A program made the translations under genes and the position numbers. From positions 135,954,421 to 136,018,420 of the forward strand of contig CM066733.1 in the NCBI GenBank assembly GCA_033961575.1: a DNA stretch of 64,000 nucleotides. The letters run 5' to 3'. Under the pieces are notes generated by a model. The model ran no database searches. It was not told the origin of the DNA and worked only from the letters and a program-made list of their open reading frames with translations. Source of the stretch: Aselliscus stoliczkanus. Its lineage: Eukaryota; Chordata; Mammalia; Chiroptera; Hipposideridae. Shown piece by piece: positions 11,266 through 22,835 of the stretch; position 1 is the first letter of the stretch; every line of letters starts with the position of its first letter.

Positions 11266-12675
11266 TCATGAAGCTAAAAACTTGAATTCCTTTCACCTGT
11301 ACTACAGTTAAGTAATTGAGATCTAATTTTAAAACTTGTTTAAAAAAAAATTGGAAATGTTTTCCAATCATTTGGTTTACCACTTTGTGGGCCCTCTAAA
11401 ATTTTTTCTCTGTAAGTGATAAGTTATGCTAAATAATTTAGAAAAATCATTTATAAAATTTATTAGTGTTTATATTTTCAAATTTTTTCAGTCCTTCTTT
11501 CTTTTACTACCTTCTTGAGATTCCAAATTCTTCCCAATAATTTAAAATCTTCTCTAGGCCACCACTTCCTGTCTTTTTTATTGACTTTCTGGCTCCCTCA
11601 TAATACATCAGCAGGTGGAAGAGAATTCCGAAAAAAAAAAAAAAAAAAATCAGTTCTCCACCTGGATGTAGGGGCTCATCATCTCTGTTTCTTTCCACAT
11701 TTACAAGGACTTTATAGTGTGGACACAAATAAAGATGAACCCACATGCAATGTGTTCATGTGTTCCCATATTATCTGGTACCTTGGTGGAGCATAACAAT
11801 GCTTTTTATGAAATATTAATTTAGATATAAGTTCCAGAGCATCATAACACCAACCAATTATCGTTTCCATGGCCTTTGTTTCTTAACAGGAGACCTCCTT
11901 GAAAAGGAGGTAGAAAAAGCTAAGGCAGATATAAAAATGTCCAGAGTTCAATGGGCTCGATGAACTCTGCTATCTGAAATCTTAGGTGATTAGATAAAGG
12001 AGCAAGAACAGAATCCACAAAGTGAAACTCATTCAGCCAGCTCTAAAAGGGAATAGCATTCCTGGATGTCACCATCCCCTTTCTCTCATCGCCACCATCA
12101 CAAACTCCTCTGGGCTGGGAATCATAACTTATTTTTATTTGTGTCCCAAAACCTGGCACAGTGTGAATTTATAACATGGCTTCCATGATACCCAAAGCTA
12201 TTCCCTTTTCACCGTACTTTACTGACAGAGAGATATTGATTCAGAGAGAAGAGATTTTGGTTATTCTCAGGAAATAAAATAGGTTCAGCAATAAATCAGG
12301 AGCTACCCTATCTCTTTAAATATGGACTTGAAATTAAATGGAGGGCAAAAACTATATTCTGATACATTAGTATGATAAACAACAAACTGGATTAATTTGC
12401 TTTACAGTACCCTTTTTAGAAGTATTTTTGTAGTAGGGGACTCTCAGTTACTAAGTATGCTTAGATATTACAGAAGTTCACTGAGATTGGAGTTTGTTCC
12501 CTGATCATGTTGGTAGCTCTCTGTTTGCTTCCTTCTTTGCCACCAACAATGTACAATTGAATCATAATGGTAGTGACTGAATCTATTTGATATAAGCGTG
12601 CTGTTAACAGTGAAAGGGCCTAAGTAAGCAGCTACAGCTAGAAAGTTTTCAGTTGTCTTTAAACTCATCACGTTA
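11266..12675. other. No recognisable feature apart from an A tract
   Basis: A 19-base A tract at 11631-11649 is isolated and is not attached to a recognisable SINE or processed gene copy. 12040-12180 is weakly L2-like. No gene is seen. Confidence 0.4.
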
Positions 12676-12733
12676 TAAACATCAAAAATCTTTACCTAAG
12701 TGTCCATTGATGAGTCAATGGATAAAGAAAATG

Positions 12734-12768
<35 letters not shown>

Positions 12769-13300
12769 GTGGAATATTATTCAGCCATTGTAAAGAATGA
12801 AATGTTGACATTTGTGCCAACATGGATGGAACTTGAGGGCATTATGTTAAGGGAAATATGTCAGACAGAGAAAGACAGATACCATATGATCTTGCCTATA
12901 TGTAAAATCCAAAAACCAAACCAAAGCAAAACAAAAAAACCTCATATGTACAGAGAACAGATCAGTGGTTTTCAGAGGTGAGGGGTCAAGGGTGGGGTGG
13001 GAGATGGGTGAAATGGGTAAATGTGGTCAAACGATAAAAATTTCCAGTTATAAAATAAATAAGTCATGGAGATGTAATGTATAACTATAGTTAATAATAC
13101 TGTATTTTATAGGTGAAAGTTGTTAAGAGAGTGGATCTTAAAAGATGTCATCAGAAGAAAAAAATTTGTAAATATGTGTGGTGATGGGTGTTAACTAGAC
13201 TTAGTGTGGTGATCATTTGCAATATATACAAGTGTCAAGTTATTATGTTGTACACCTGAAACTAATATTTGTTATATGTCAATTATATCGCAACAACAAC
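12676..13300 (+). mobile_element. L1 LINE 3' end (old mammalian L1M type)
   Basis: Reads in order: 'taagtgtccattgatgag', 'ggaatattattcagcc', 'aacatggatggaacttgag', 'agacagataccatatgatc', then the 3' UTR with 'ttccagttataaaataaat', 'tatagttaataatactgta' and 'gttgtacacctgaaac'. It covers the C-terminal end of ORF2 and the 3' UTR. It is a 5'-truncated copy without coding capacity. A GT microsatellite interrupts it at 12735-12765. Confidence 0.9.
12735..12765. repeat. (GT)n microsatellite inside L1
   Basis: About 15 GT units lying exactly where related L1 copies usually carry a short alternating TA/CA stretch, so the microsatellite probably grew from the L1 sequence itself. Confidence 0.95.
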
Positions 13301-13479
13301 AAATCCTTGAGGAGTTTATCTAGTAGTTGGTGCACAATATATGACTATAAAATAATGAGAAGGATTTCACAAGCCACATGCAAAAATATGCCCGATTCTA
13401 GTTAGGCCTGGAATGCTGACGACAGAATTTTTGAAGTAGACTCGTAAGAATAATGAAATCAGAGTAAATTACAGATGGG

Positions 13480-13595
13480 AGAGTCTATAACAACCATCTT
13501 ATTTCATTTAAAGATGACAGAAATTCAGGCAAAAGGACTTGCCCAAGGACACAGAGAGAATCAAGAGCAAGCCAGACAGAGTTGCACAAAATCAC
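13480..13595 (-). mobile_element. MIR-type SINE fragment, reverse orientation
   Basis: The plus strand has 'ttaaagatgacagaaattca' then 'gacttgcccaaggacacaga', matching the MIR reverse complement around the tRNA-like end. Confidence 0.5.
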
Positions 13596-14699
13596 CTGTA
13601 TGAACCATCTTGCAATGTTTATGCCCTGTTGTGTATGCCTTGTTGACAAACCTGAAGGGATCAACTGTGCACCAGCTGGCACTAGAAAAAACCTACATGT
13701 ATTATAGCTGAAGACTTCCCTCACCATACAGACCAAAGACTGCCGTCATGAGACTACTAGGGTTATTCTTAGTTCTCTAGAAAACCAAGTCTCTATCAGA
13801 ACTTGATTCAGAGCATAGGTGTGTGTCGGTGTAGGATAGAGGGAGATGGCCCCAGGTGTGCTCTGAGGCAGGAGGCAGATGACAGATCAGGGACCCCTGT
13901 TTAGACAAAGGTGCAGGACCAGTTCACTGATAACATCTTGATGCTCAGGTTATTTCATGAGAACTGTTTATGATAGGCAGAAGCACTGGTTTGAATACTG
14001 GGGGTGGGGTGGGAAACATGGTGCCATAGGAGATGGAAAGCAGGGTCCATAACTGCAACACTTGGAGGCAACATTACAGTTCTGACTTAGGTGAAGACTG
14101 CTCAATGGACAAATAGACTCTGAAAAAGAGAAGTGACTAATAGAGATTACACAGACAAGTTATCCAGGCATGTCTCTTAACCTAATTGTATGCCTTATCA
14201 GTGCCGGAGAGACCATTTGGTCACCTTTCTTTCCATACTCCCTTGTTTATTACAAGGGTCTTTTAATTTTCAGAATGTAGAGGTAAGGTAAGGCATCACT
14301 GGAATTTTGGAGTGTAAATAGACATAGAGCCCACCCTTTGAGAGTGAGAGAAACTAGGAATGGCCACACATAGTGTATGAGATTAACTATCTAGAGAAAT
14401 AACTCAAGAGATTGTCAGTATGTGTTTGGCTGGGGTGAACAGGGATCACCATATCTAATCATGGTGACCAGGTTACGAATCTCAGGGAGCCACTCTTATG
14501 AAAACAGAGCAATGAAACCACTTTGGAAAAGCCACAAAGCAACATGAATGATTAGAATCAACTATGAAAGCTAACATCTATATGCGTGTCTGAAGAAAGA
14601 GGTGACGATAGAAGGCAGATGATCAAACTGGAATCTAGATGGAATAGACTCTAAAGAGTGAGAGTTTGGTTGTGTTTATCTGCCCTGGACAAAAAAGAC
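13596..14699. other. No recognisable feature
   Basis: Mixed-composition unique sequence. I find no repeat family, no exon and no open frame of interest. Confidence 0.45.
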
Positions 14700-14707
14700 A
14701 CAGGTTG

Positions 14708-15147
14708 GGCCGGCCGAGTGGCGCATTGGTTAAGCGCTGGTTTTGGGATGCCAGTGGCCCCGGTTCGGATCCCACATGAGGGCCAGTGACACTGCCCTCT
14801 ACAGCTAACAACAGCTCCACCTGGAGCTGGGCTGTGCGAGCTCCGGTGATGGTGTGGGCTGCAGCCCCTGCTGCAGTGGGCTGCCATAGGCTACAGTGAG
14901 TGGCCCGCAGCCAGCGTGAGCGGCTGGCAGCCAAGCGTGAGCTGCCAATAGCCGCGGTGAGCGACATCCAGAGGCCAGCAACCGATCTGCCTCATCCAGG
15001 AAGAGCGCAATGACGATACCAACAGTGAAGCAACATCCTCCGCAACTAAACTGAAGAACAAAAAGACAGCAACTTGTCTGTTCCCCTTCCCCGATTCCCC
15101 AATGCTGTTCCCCTCCACCAATTCCCCAATAAAATCTTAAAAAAAAA
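14708..15147 (+). mobile_element. Composite retrotransposon: tRNA-SINE head, GTGAG repeats, C-rich direct repeat, poly(A) signal
   Basis: One 440 bp unit flanked by an 8 bp direct repeat, ACAGGTTG (14700-14707 and 15148-15155). The first ~95 bp are the same tRNA SINE seen elsewhere in the window, with an A box at 14719-14729 and a B box at 14762-14772 (GGTTCGGATCC). Instead of an A tail, the body continues for about 330 bp. GTGAG recurs at 14896, 14916, 14937 and 14957 (spacing 20-21 bp). A 24 bp C-rich unit is repeated at 15080-15103 and 15107-15130 with three mismatches. The end is AATAAA (15128-15133), TCTT and an A tail. The arrangement recalls SVA-like composites and the T+ class of SINEs. 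The open frames on the minus strand across it are incidental. Confidence 0.85.
14890..14966 (+). repeat. Degenerate ~20 bp tandem repeats inside the composite element
   Basis: Four imperfect units, each holding a GTGAG core with a GCAGCC-like or GGCTG-like flank. Periodicity is 20, 21 and 20 bp. Confidence 0.7.
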
Positions 15148-15155
15148 ACAGGTTG

Positions 15156-15884
15156 TGGTCCCTTGAGAAGTGTCCTGTACTTTGTGGGAAAGTTCGTTCC
15201 TTGGGTTTACCATGGCCCCTGTCAACTATCTCCTATGACCATTCTTTTCCCTGCTCTGGTTTCATGTCCACCAAGGACATTTCCGATAAATAATTCAGCT
15301 TGTAAGAATCAGGAGAGGGTGATAAATGCGAAAGGACATACTACTTGGTGAATGTAAGCATTTCAGCAGCTGAAAAAGCATGCCCCTTTCCCATTAAAAA
15401 TGAGAAAGTCTAGGGATATATATTTTATCTTCATTTTAGTTAGGACATGTCAGACTATAGAGTCTGCTAAGCACTTAAAAAATTTAGTTTTTGTGCCTGA
15501 AAGCTAAGAATCATATTCTAAAACATGGTGATCCCCACCCAACTATTGCCTGCTGTCGATCAACTGGAAGTCTTCTAGGACAGAGAAAGACAGCTCATTC
15601 TCTCTACCCCTTTGCTTCTGATGCCCTTAATGTGAGTTTGTCTCAAGCTTGGCTGATTTCATCAGTCACCATACTAGGAATGCTCTGCTGGAAGCTTCCA
15701 GACTATAAGTAGCAACATAAGCTTCCTTGTGCTTTTCAATACTTCTGAAGCCCCAAGGCTGCTTAGGCTGTTGGAAATGTTCAGTTGGTTTTACTTTGGA
15801 CTTAAATATTTCAACTAATATTGGTAACAGTGGGAACCTCCAGTTGATCAGGAACTCTAATTGGCAATTATATATTGATTTAAT
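15156..15884. other. No recognisable feature
   Basis: Unique sequence between two SINE insertions, with two short open frames (62 and 73 codons) and no domain or splice context. Confidence 0.45.
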
Positions 15885-15899
15885 AAGAATAGGAAAGTT

Positions 15900-16017
15900 G
15901 GGGCTGGCCGAGTGGCGCAGTGGTTAAGCACTGGCCTAGGAAGCCAGCGGCCCCGGTTCGGTCCCACATATGAGGGCCAGTGATACTGCCCAAAAAAAAA
16001 AAAAAAAAAAAAAAAAA
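15900..16017 (+). mobile_element. tRNA-derived short SINE, copy 3, with perfect target-site duplication
   Basis: Flanked by a perfect 15 bp duplication, AAGAATAGGAAAGTT (15885-15899 and 16018-16032). The B box is 'ggttcggtcc', one base short. The A tail is an uninterrupted run of about 27 bases. The perfect duplication and homogeneous tail point to a recent insertion made by L1 machinery. Confidence 0.97.
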
Positions 16018-16249
16018 AAGAATAGGAAAGTTAATTATTAATTTTTTTCTATTGGTTAAGAATCCTCCCTTACCCCTCCCCGAAAATAGGCTCTAAGGGA
16101 TTAAAATAAATAAAAGAGTTCTTTAGTGATGGCTTTTGCTGTCATCAGCTGCTACCCTGAATTCTCCTCCTTGACCATACTGTGTCTAATGACTTAGAAA
16201 TAGAAAAAGAGTGTGCCTTTGAAGGAGAAAGAAACAAAGGAGAGGGCCT

Positions 16250-16440
16250 GTACTTGCTAAGTGTCTGTTACATGACAAATAGCTTGCCATTTACTACCAT
16301 AGATTGTCTTATTTAATTTTAACGTAAAAAAAATCTGCAAAAAGAAGGTATTATCTGAGGCCCAGAGAGTCAGATGATTTCACTGAAGTCACTCAGCTGC
16401 CAAGTGGGAAAGTTGAGGTTTCAAATGAAGTTGGCCTGAC
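16250..16440 (-). mobile_element. MIR SINE, reverse orientation
   Basis: The plus strand begins 'gctaagtgtctgttacatga', passes 'attgtcttatttaatttta' and ends with 'gaggcccagagagtcagat' and 'gtcactcagctgccaagtgg'. This is the full MIR order in reverse complement. Confidence 0.75.
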
Positions 16441-16967
16441 TTCACAGTTGAAAGTCTTTCTACTATTGCTTATTACCTTTAAAAGACAGTGGGGTGGAAT
16501 GTGACTGCTGTCCAAAGTTAAATTTTGCAAAGCAAAACTCCAAAATCCAGAAAAATGATCCCAAAGTCTTTAGCCTTTGATCCCTCTTTTCTCCGCTTTG
16601 AGGGAAGGTCATAATAATCAGTATTATCCTGGATGGAAAGGAAGAAGTTACTCATTTCCCTTCTTCCTGCTACCTTCCACCTTTGAATTTTGAATGAAAG
16701 AACAGCTTTCAAAAGATACAATAAGACAGAAAAGCCTTAACACAAGAATAAATAGCAAAAGATAAACACTAAAGGAGAAAGAACAATGGATATTGATATC
16801 AGTAAACCCTAGGAGAAGCAAATTTTCTCAGAGCTTCCTGGTAGCCAAGGCAAAGGGAGAAATATGTTCTCCATGGCTTTCGTTGTCAAATAAGAAAAGG
16901 ACTACTATTGCAGTTCGTTAGGAAATAGAAGTTTGGTTTTTTTTTTTGAAGTCCCCTTAGCTCTGAA
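16441..16967. other. No recognisable feature
   Basis: Purine-rich and unassigned. No gene signal. Confidence 0.45.
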
Positions 16968-16983
16968 AGGAGTTATCTGTCCT

Positions 16984-17100
16984 GTTGCTATTTTTTTTTT
17001 TTTTTGAGGGCAGTGTCACTGGCCCTCATATGTGGGATCCGAAGCCAGGCCACTGGCATCCCAAGCCAGTGCCCAACCACCGCGCCACTAGGCTGGCCCC
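16984..17100 (-). mobile_element. tRNA-derived short SINE, copy 4, with perfect target-site duplication
   Basis: Reverse-oriented body 17006-17100, poly-T (the A tail) at 16991-17005. It is flanked by a 16 bp duplication, AGGAGTTATCTGTCCT (16968-16983 and 17101-17116). Several CpG positions have decayed and the B box is altered, so it is somewhat older than copy 3 despite the intact duplication. Confidence 0.97.
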
Positions 17101-17116
17101 AGGAGTTATCTGTCCT

Positions 17117-17455
17117 AAAAGGGATATTAAATACATGAGAAAACTTTATAGAATATTTTTTTTATTTTAAAAAAATAAGCTAAGATAATTTTTTGTCCAC
17201 TACAGGTATCTCTGTGACAGACAACTCTGGCAGAGAGGTGAATGTTTATCTGTTTGTTTATTCAGTATGGCACAGTAACTTTTCATATGTTGATCAAATA
17301 GAGTCTTCCCTTAGAGTCTTCCATGGCATCCTTCCATGATATCACTCAGAATGTTTCTCCTATACATTTACAAGTGTGAGTCTCTTTATTCCTATCCAGC
17401 CACATTTTAGATAGAAAATTACCAGGACTATGCTAGCCTCTTGTACTTTATATAA

Positions 17456-17501
<46 letters not shown>

Positions 17502-19484
17502 ACATACAGTATGAAGCACATAAAGGATTTTTCCATGGGGACTAGATTTTCATGTTTTATACTTTTTAAAAAAAAAACCACAATCAATGTCTACTTGGGA
17601 AAATAGCCATCATGCAAGACATGTGAATTTTATTCATTAAACCATAGCTCTTACATCTGACCTCTGACCCATTGATGTGTTTGTTTCTCTTCTCAATGAA
17701 TCTCTTATTTATGCTTTTAGATTGAACCATTCATGAGTATTTCTCTCTGTGCTTTGTTTCTTTGTGCACATCTCAGAAAGTGAAACTTTCTGCAGGGTTC
17801 TTTCAAATTGAATAATCTATTCTCTTTTCACATTTATTAGAATCATGACTATTTTTAGCAATTTTCCCGGGTTTTTTTCTATTCATAACAGTTCTTCAGT
17901 TGCATTCCTACTCATACTTTCTTTAAGGACAGTTTCTGCGTCCATCAATTTTGTGTCCGTCTGACATTATACAGGTATATACTTTGTTTCTTTGTTTTGT
18001 TTTGTTTATGCATGTAGAGTAAGCTTTACTGAAGTTTGCAGGAAAACGAAGGTGGACATTATATGGAAACAGCACAATAAATTTACAGCTAATTTCTAAC
18101 AAATTTTGCATGACTGTGATGAAAGCAACTGATGCAGACACAGTATAGAGGAGTAAAGTTAGAGAAAATTTAACTTTTTATTATAGAAAAATAACTTTCA
18201 TTGAAAATACAAAAAGGTATTTTTTTAAAAAGATACAAAAATTGCCAGTTTCCCTAAGTTGACCCTTTTAGGATTTTTCATTCCAGTACTTTTCAGAAGA
18301 GCTTTCCAAGGACTCCAGAGGAGGTTGGGGTGGAAATACACAGCTCTCTCCAGCAAAGCCTATACCTAGAACTTGCATTTGACTGGAATTGTTCTGTGGG
18401 TTGCTTCTAACTCCTTAGGCTGCAGGCAGCTGCCTTTATGCATGCCGATAAGATGAGTCCAACACCAAATGATCACATCTGGGTGGTCTTTGGTGTGGGA
18501 AAGAGCCTCAGCTGTTAGCTAACAGGCTGTGAAAAAACCATTTGGGCAAAACATACTGTCTTCAAATATGGCACTTTGCTTTCCACTCTTAAGTGTCCTT
18601 TCCTTCCATCTAAATACTTCTTCATTTCCCCACCCCCTTGTCTAGGAACGTTTATTTAAAGCTGTTGGGCCTTTCCCTTTCTAGGTATCTATCCAGTACA
18701 ATTTTATTTTTTATAGTACATTCTTTTAGAAAAAGGGGAGGACTGATGAGAGAGCTGTGTTCCTGGTGGGCAGAATTCATCTTACATCATCCTCTCACGA
18801 TTCCCCAGCTTTGGTCAGCTCCTTTTTCTGGTTTACAGCTCTTAAGCTCCCCATCTCTCTTGGCGGCCTTGTGTTAGCCCGAAGTCAGAGATTTCTGGCA
18901 AGAGGCGCTTTGCAATATGTACTTTTCTCAAAGCCCAGCTGCTGGGGGGTGGAGATCAAGCTGTGAAGACCCTGCTCTGTTGGCGCCCTTGCCTGGCGTG
19001 AAGAATTGTCTCCGACCAATCCCCAAATGGGGCCAGGAGTGGGGAACTAGTTTTCAAGGTACTCGTGCATATCAAATACTTTATAGAGGCTCCTTCTAAG
19101 CTTCTTCTACATTTCAAAGAGGGTTTATTTATCCCATTGGTTAAGTCAGCACATTTAAGGCAAAGAGGCTTTTTACAGGTGCAGATCTCTTTAGAAAGGA
19201 CTTTCTATGCATTGCCCTGTGTTGAGCTGACAAAGACATTCCCTCACTGGTTGTTATACTCTTTCAAAAGATGCTTTGTTGCTCTAAGGAGAAAAACAAA
19301 TACTTTAGAAAGAGAAGTTTTCACAGAATATTGTAGACCTGGTGTAAGTGAATGAAACTAATATTTTTCTTCGCTTATTGGATTCATCTTGGCATATTTT
19401 AAGTAGTTATAATCATAGTTATAACTATTATTATTTAGTAACACTAAGCTTTTTGGTGCCATTGCTGCAGTTTCCAAGTGAGTC
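17117..19484. other. No recognisable gene; contains an AC microsatellite
   Basis: Mostly AT-rich unassigned sequence. 18850-19030 is more GC-rich with a few CpGs and no repeat assignment. It could be a diverged LTR or a regulatory patch, but I cannot say which. Confidence 0.4.
17457..17500. repeat. (AC)n microsatellite
   Basis: 22 uninterrupted AC units. Read in reverse it produces a spurious Cys-Val open frame. Confidence 0.98.
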
Positions 19485-20360
19485 CTAGGCCTCCTGGCTC
19501 CCATTTCTCCAACGCATCCTACATACTACTGCTAACGTGATCTTTCTAACATAAAAAATCATAATGTGACTCCTTATTTCCCACTTAAAATTCTTCAAGG
19601 ACCCACAGAAGGCAACACCATCTTTTTAGCATGGCAGAGAAATTCTTCAAGTCCTGGCCCCTGCCACCCTGTCCAGCTTCACTCTCCCACAATCAGTGTA
19701 CTTTCTAAGTACAGTAGAGGACACCGTGTGGCAGTACTAGTTACCAAGTACCAGTGTTTTATAGTGCTAGTTGTTCTTCTCAATGACTCCAAGAAGTCAG
19801 TGTCCTCATTTTCATGGGAAAAATTGGGACCTAGAGAAGCTGAGTAACTGTTGGGAAGTCATCAGCTTCTAAGGAGTAAAGCTTGGAGCCCTCTTATGGT
19901 CTGATGTCAAAGTTTGTGGGTTTAACCACTATACTACACTGCCTCTCCCTCTGCGTTGCTACTTGTTTCTGCACACCCCATTCATTCTTCCTCATGATGT
20001 ATAGCCTTTCATGTTCTATTTCCACTTCTTGGAAAGGCCTATCCCATTTGTTCACTTGGCTGGCCCTTGCTCCACCGTAGCGTCTCAGCTCAGTTATTAA
20101 CTTCTCTGGAAGCCTTCCCAGGCTCCCCAAGGCAGTTAGGAAATGACATCTCAGCAGCCGTAGCTTCAAATTAGTGTGTGCAGTTAAGCCCATCTGAAAT
20201 TTTATAGGGTTCTTCACATCTCCGTTCCTCTGACTAGACTGTGAGCTTTTTGAGGGCAATGTTTTATCTTTGTATTCCTAATGTCTACTATAGTACCTAA
20301 CATGTGACTAGTTGATGCTTGATAAATTCTTGTCAAATGGAATGGATGTAAAAATGAATG
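19485..20360 (+). mobile_element. L2 LINE 3' portion, interrupted by a MIR
   Basis: The left part (19485-19700) shows 'gtgatctttctaacataaa', 'ttcttcaaggacccaca' and 'aagtcctggcccctgcca', the L2 ORF2 C-terminal region. The right part (19960-20360) shows 'tcttggaaaggcctatccc', 'ctctggaagccttcccaggc', 'gactgtgagctttttgaggg' and a terminal 'gaatggatg' string. The parts are co-linear and separated by a reverse MIR. Confidence 0.8.
19770..19955 (-). mobile_element. MIR SINE nested in L2, reverse orientation
   Basis: Contains 'tgggacctagagaagctgag' and 'ggtttaaccactatactaca', the latter being the reverse complement of the MIR tRNA-derived 5' start. The 5' end is therefore unusually complete. Confidence 0.7.
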
Positions 20361-21574
20361 GATGAAGGTTGGGGGAATATAATGCATGCAAGGTTTGCTT
20401 ATTCTTAATCACCCTTTGAAAGTCTGATTTCTGGTGCAAAAGTTTTCTATCAAAGGTTTCTGCATCCTTCAGGGTCCTTGCGGATTGTAATGGCCTCCTT
20501 GAGCTATTTTCAATATTTCAAAAAGGCTAACAGAAACCATTACATTAACCTGAGATAAGTTCACACAGGCTAAATAAAATGTCAAGTTTCTTTGCTTTTG
20601 GCTAAAATCATATCAATTTGGTATAGTAACAGAGATTTTCTCCTAAAATCAGAAACTCCAATTGGCAGCAAAGGTTATGTGTGATTAAGAAAACAATAAG
20701 AAAAATGATCTGTTACTTAAGTACTGCTTATTTAAGGGAAACTTTTTTTTCAAAGATTGGAATCATAGGGGAAAACTAATAAAAGCGATCCTTCATGGTA
20801 CAAATATGGGAAAGTCTTGGCTTTCATTAATGGATTCATGTAGTCCACAACCTTCTTATCTGCACAGAATCTTCTTTTCAGAAAGCTAAGGAAATTGTGA
20901 TTGGGCAAATATGGCTTCTCTATTGAACATTTTTTTTTAACTTCTCCATTGATGATTGGATGTGAGAGTGATCTAGTTTCCTTATCTATCATCCATGGAT
21001 CATCAAATTTAATATAGTTTATTGAGCTGAATTTATGTTCTTTTAAAAAATTTTACCATTACTGTCTTCCAAATTAAGAGAAAGAAAAAAAAAAAGATAA
21101 GGGAGCAAAGGAGACAAATGAGTTTTTCTCTCTTTCCTATGGCTTCTGGCCATTCTATTTTGGTTATGAAAACAGCCAGCAGGCTTCATTATTGAAATAA
21201 AATCCAAATCCTCAATTTGTCATATTTTTACTGACTTGGTCTGTAATACACCATTATTATAAATTATTTCATCCCTGTCAGCAAAAGCAAAAGTTCCTTC
21301 ATTAGTAGTTCTGGCGCTGTCACAAACATTTCCATGGACTCATTTGGTCTTATGATTTATTATAAAATTTATAGTGTGTGAACACTGCCATAACCTTTGG
21401 AGTAGTAAACTCATCAAACCTTTTGTAATATCTCCTCAGTCCCTTGTGTTGGTTGGCTGATGTATCTTCCTAGGATTGTAAATAGTCTTCCATTTCTTGC
21501 TTACCATCATTTATAGATAAGACTTCTCTTTTCTTCATTTCTGGACTTCCAAAGTCATAGTATTCAAGCTTCAT
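20361..21574. other. No recognisable feature
   Basis: AT-rich sequence with short A and T runs. No gene or clear transposon. Confidence 0.45.
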
Positions 21575-21591
21575 AAAAGTTAGCCATCCGG

Positions 21592-21703
21592 GGCCGGCCA
21601 AGTGGCGCGGTGGTTAAGCGCTGGCTTGGGAAGCCAGCAGCCCCAGTTCGGGTCCCACATATGAGGCAGTGACACTGCCCTCAAGAAAAAAATCAAACAA
21701 ACA
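21592..21703 (+). mobile_element. tRNA-derived short SINE, copy 5, with perfect target-site duplication
   Basis: Flanked by a perfect 17 bp duplication, AAAAGTTAGCCATCCGG (21575-21591 and 21704-21720). The body has an intact A-box region and 'agttcgggtcc' at the B box. The tail is mixed (AAGAAAAAAATC, CAAACAAACA). Confidence 0.97.
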
Positions 21704-21839
21704 AAAAGTTAGCCATCCGGCTGTGATATCTGCAACCCCAAATTCCCTTCCATCTGAAGTGTAGCTATTATCTGTCCCCGTACTCTAGTTTATCTTCCAA
21801 AGAAAAGCTGGAGTTTTTGATTTAAAAGCCAAATTGGAC

Positions 21840-22285
21840 CCCGTTAAGTCTCCTGATTAGAAATCTTTGAGGGCTCCTCATTGCTGACATTTCTGACTCC
21901 AAGTTCTTTGATGTGGTGTTCAAGACCCTTGACAATTTGTCTTCAAGGCTAACTTTTCAGCTTCAGTTGCCACCAGAGCCACTGAGTTTCTTTCCCCGCC
22001 AACCACCTTGGATGCTTGCCTTTTTCCACCATGGCATGCCCTTCCAGGGCTAGAATGGCTTTGCATTCTTGTTCAATTCAAACTCATTTCCAAAGGTCTG
22101 CTCAAATGTCACTGCTGGGAGTGTTTACTCATTCTTATAGCACATATCTTTTGGTTGGTATTATAATTAGCTATTTCCGTGCCTGCCTCTTTAATTCCTG
22201 TGAGCTCTTTGAAGACAGGGGTCAGTTTTTATTTATATTTGGATCCCCAGGGCCAATAGCTTCCAATCACTTGGAAGATCATAAA
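21840..22285 (+). mobile_element. L2 LINE 3' portion
   Basis: In order: 'tgaccttgacaatttg'-like text around 21925, 'tgcatggcatgcccttcca'-like text at 22030, 'aaggtctgctcaaatgtcac' near 22094 and 'tgtgagctctttgaagacag' near 22199, matching L2 from the ORF2 end into the 3' UTR. The terminal repeat is lost. Confidence 0.7.
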
Positions 22286-22389
22286 ACTTATCCATCAATT
22301 TGAGACACTTTTGAGAGTGCAAGGGGGCACTGTGAATAATTACATTGGGGCCACAGGTATGAACTGGATTTACTTAGGCAATATAAGAT

Positions 22390-22835
22390 GTATTGTCACC
22401 CTACCAATCACCCCAAGCCTTTCAATGTGCCTCCTTTCACCTACTTTTCAGTTTTATCTTTATCCAACCTCCTTCCCTGCCATCCACCCAGTATGAATCT
22501 TTCACCCTGGCCTCATCAAATGTCTTGAGTTCCATGATGGTTTTCCTGCTGTTGCTATCTCTTTGCCATGTCCCCCTGGAAAATTCTTCTTCGTCTTTCA
22601 TGATTCTCTTGTGCATAATTCTTCAGAGAAGCTTCCCTTGATTTTCCCCAGGTTGGATTAGGAGTTCATTCTGGGATGGTTGCCAGCAGTAAGCATGCAT
22701 GGCTTTGTTAACACCCTTTTGCTTGCTTTCTTGCCTTGCACAGTAGGGTAAGTTGGAGCTCTGTGAGGCAATGATTGCCTCTTATTCATCCTGGTTTCCA
22801 ATCATCAGTAATACTCTTTTAATAAGTGTCAGTTG
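22390..22835 (+). mobile_element. Second L2 LINE fragment
   Basis: A separate L2 copy following the previous one. It has 'ctctttgccatgtccccctg', 'cagagaagcttcccttgat' and 'gttggagctctgtgaggc'. It starts again from an upstream L2 position, so it is a second insertion or a duplication, not a continuation. Confidence 0.55.

Noticed and set aside
11631..11649. Poly-A tract as the end of a processed pseudogene
   Set aside because: No poly(A) signal, parent sequence or target-site duplication visible.
14890..14966. CRISPR-like short spaced repeats
   Set aside because: Units are degenerate and contiguous with no unique spacers, inside a mammalian retrotransposon.
14635..15121. Minus-strand open frames of 76-110 codons
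   Set aside because: They cover the composite retrotransposon in antisense and reflect its GC-rich repeats.
19894..20259. 121-codon minus-strand open frame
   Set aside because: Antisense to L2 and MIR sequence.
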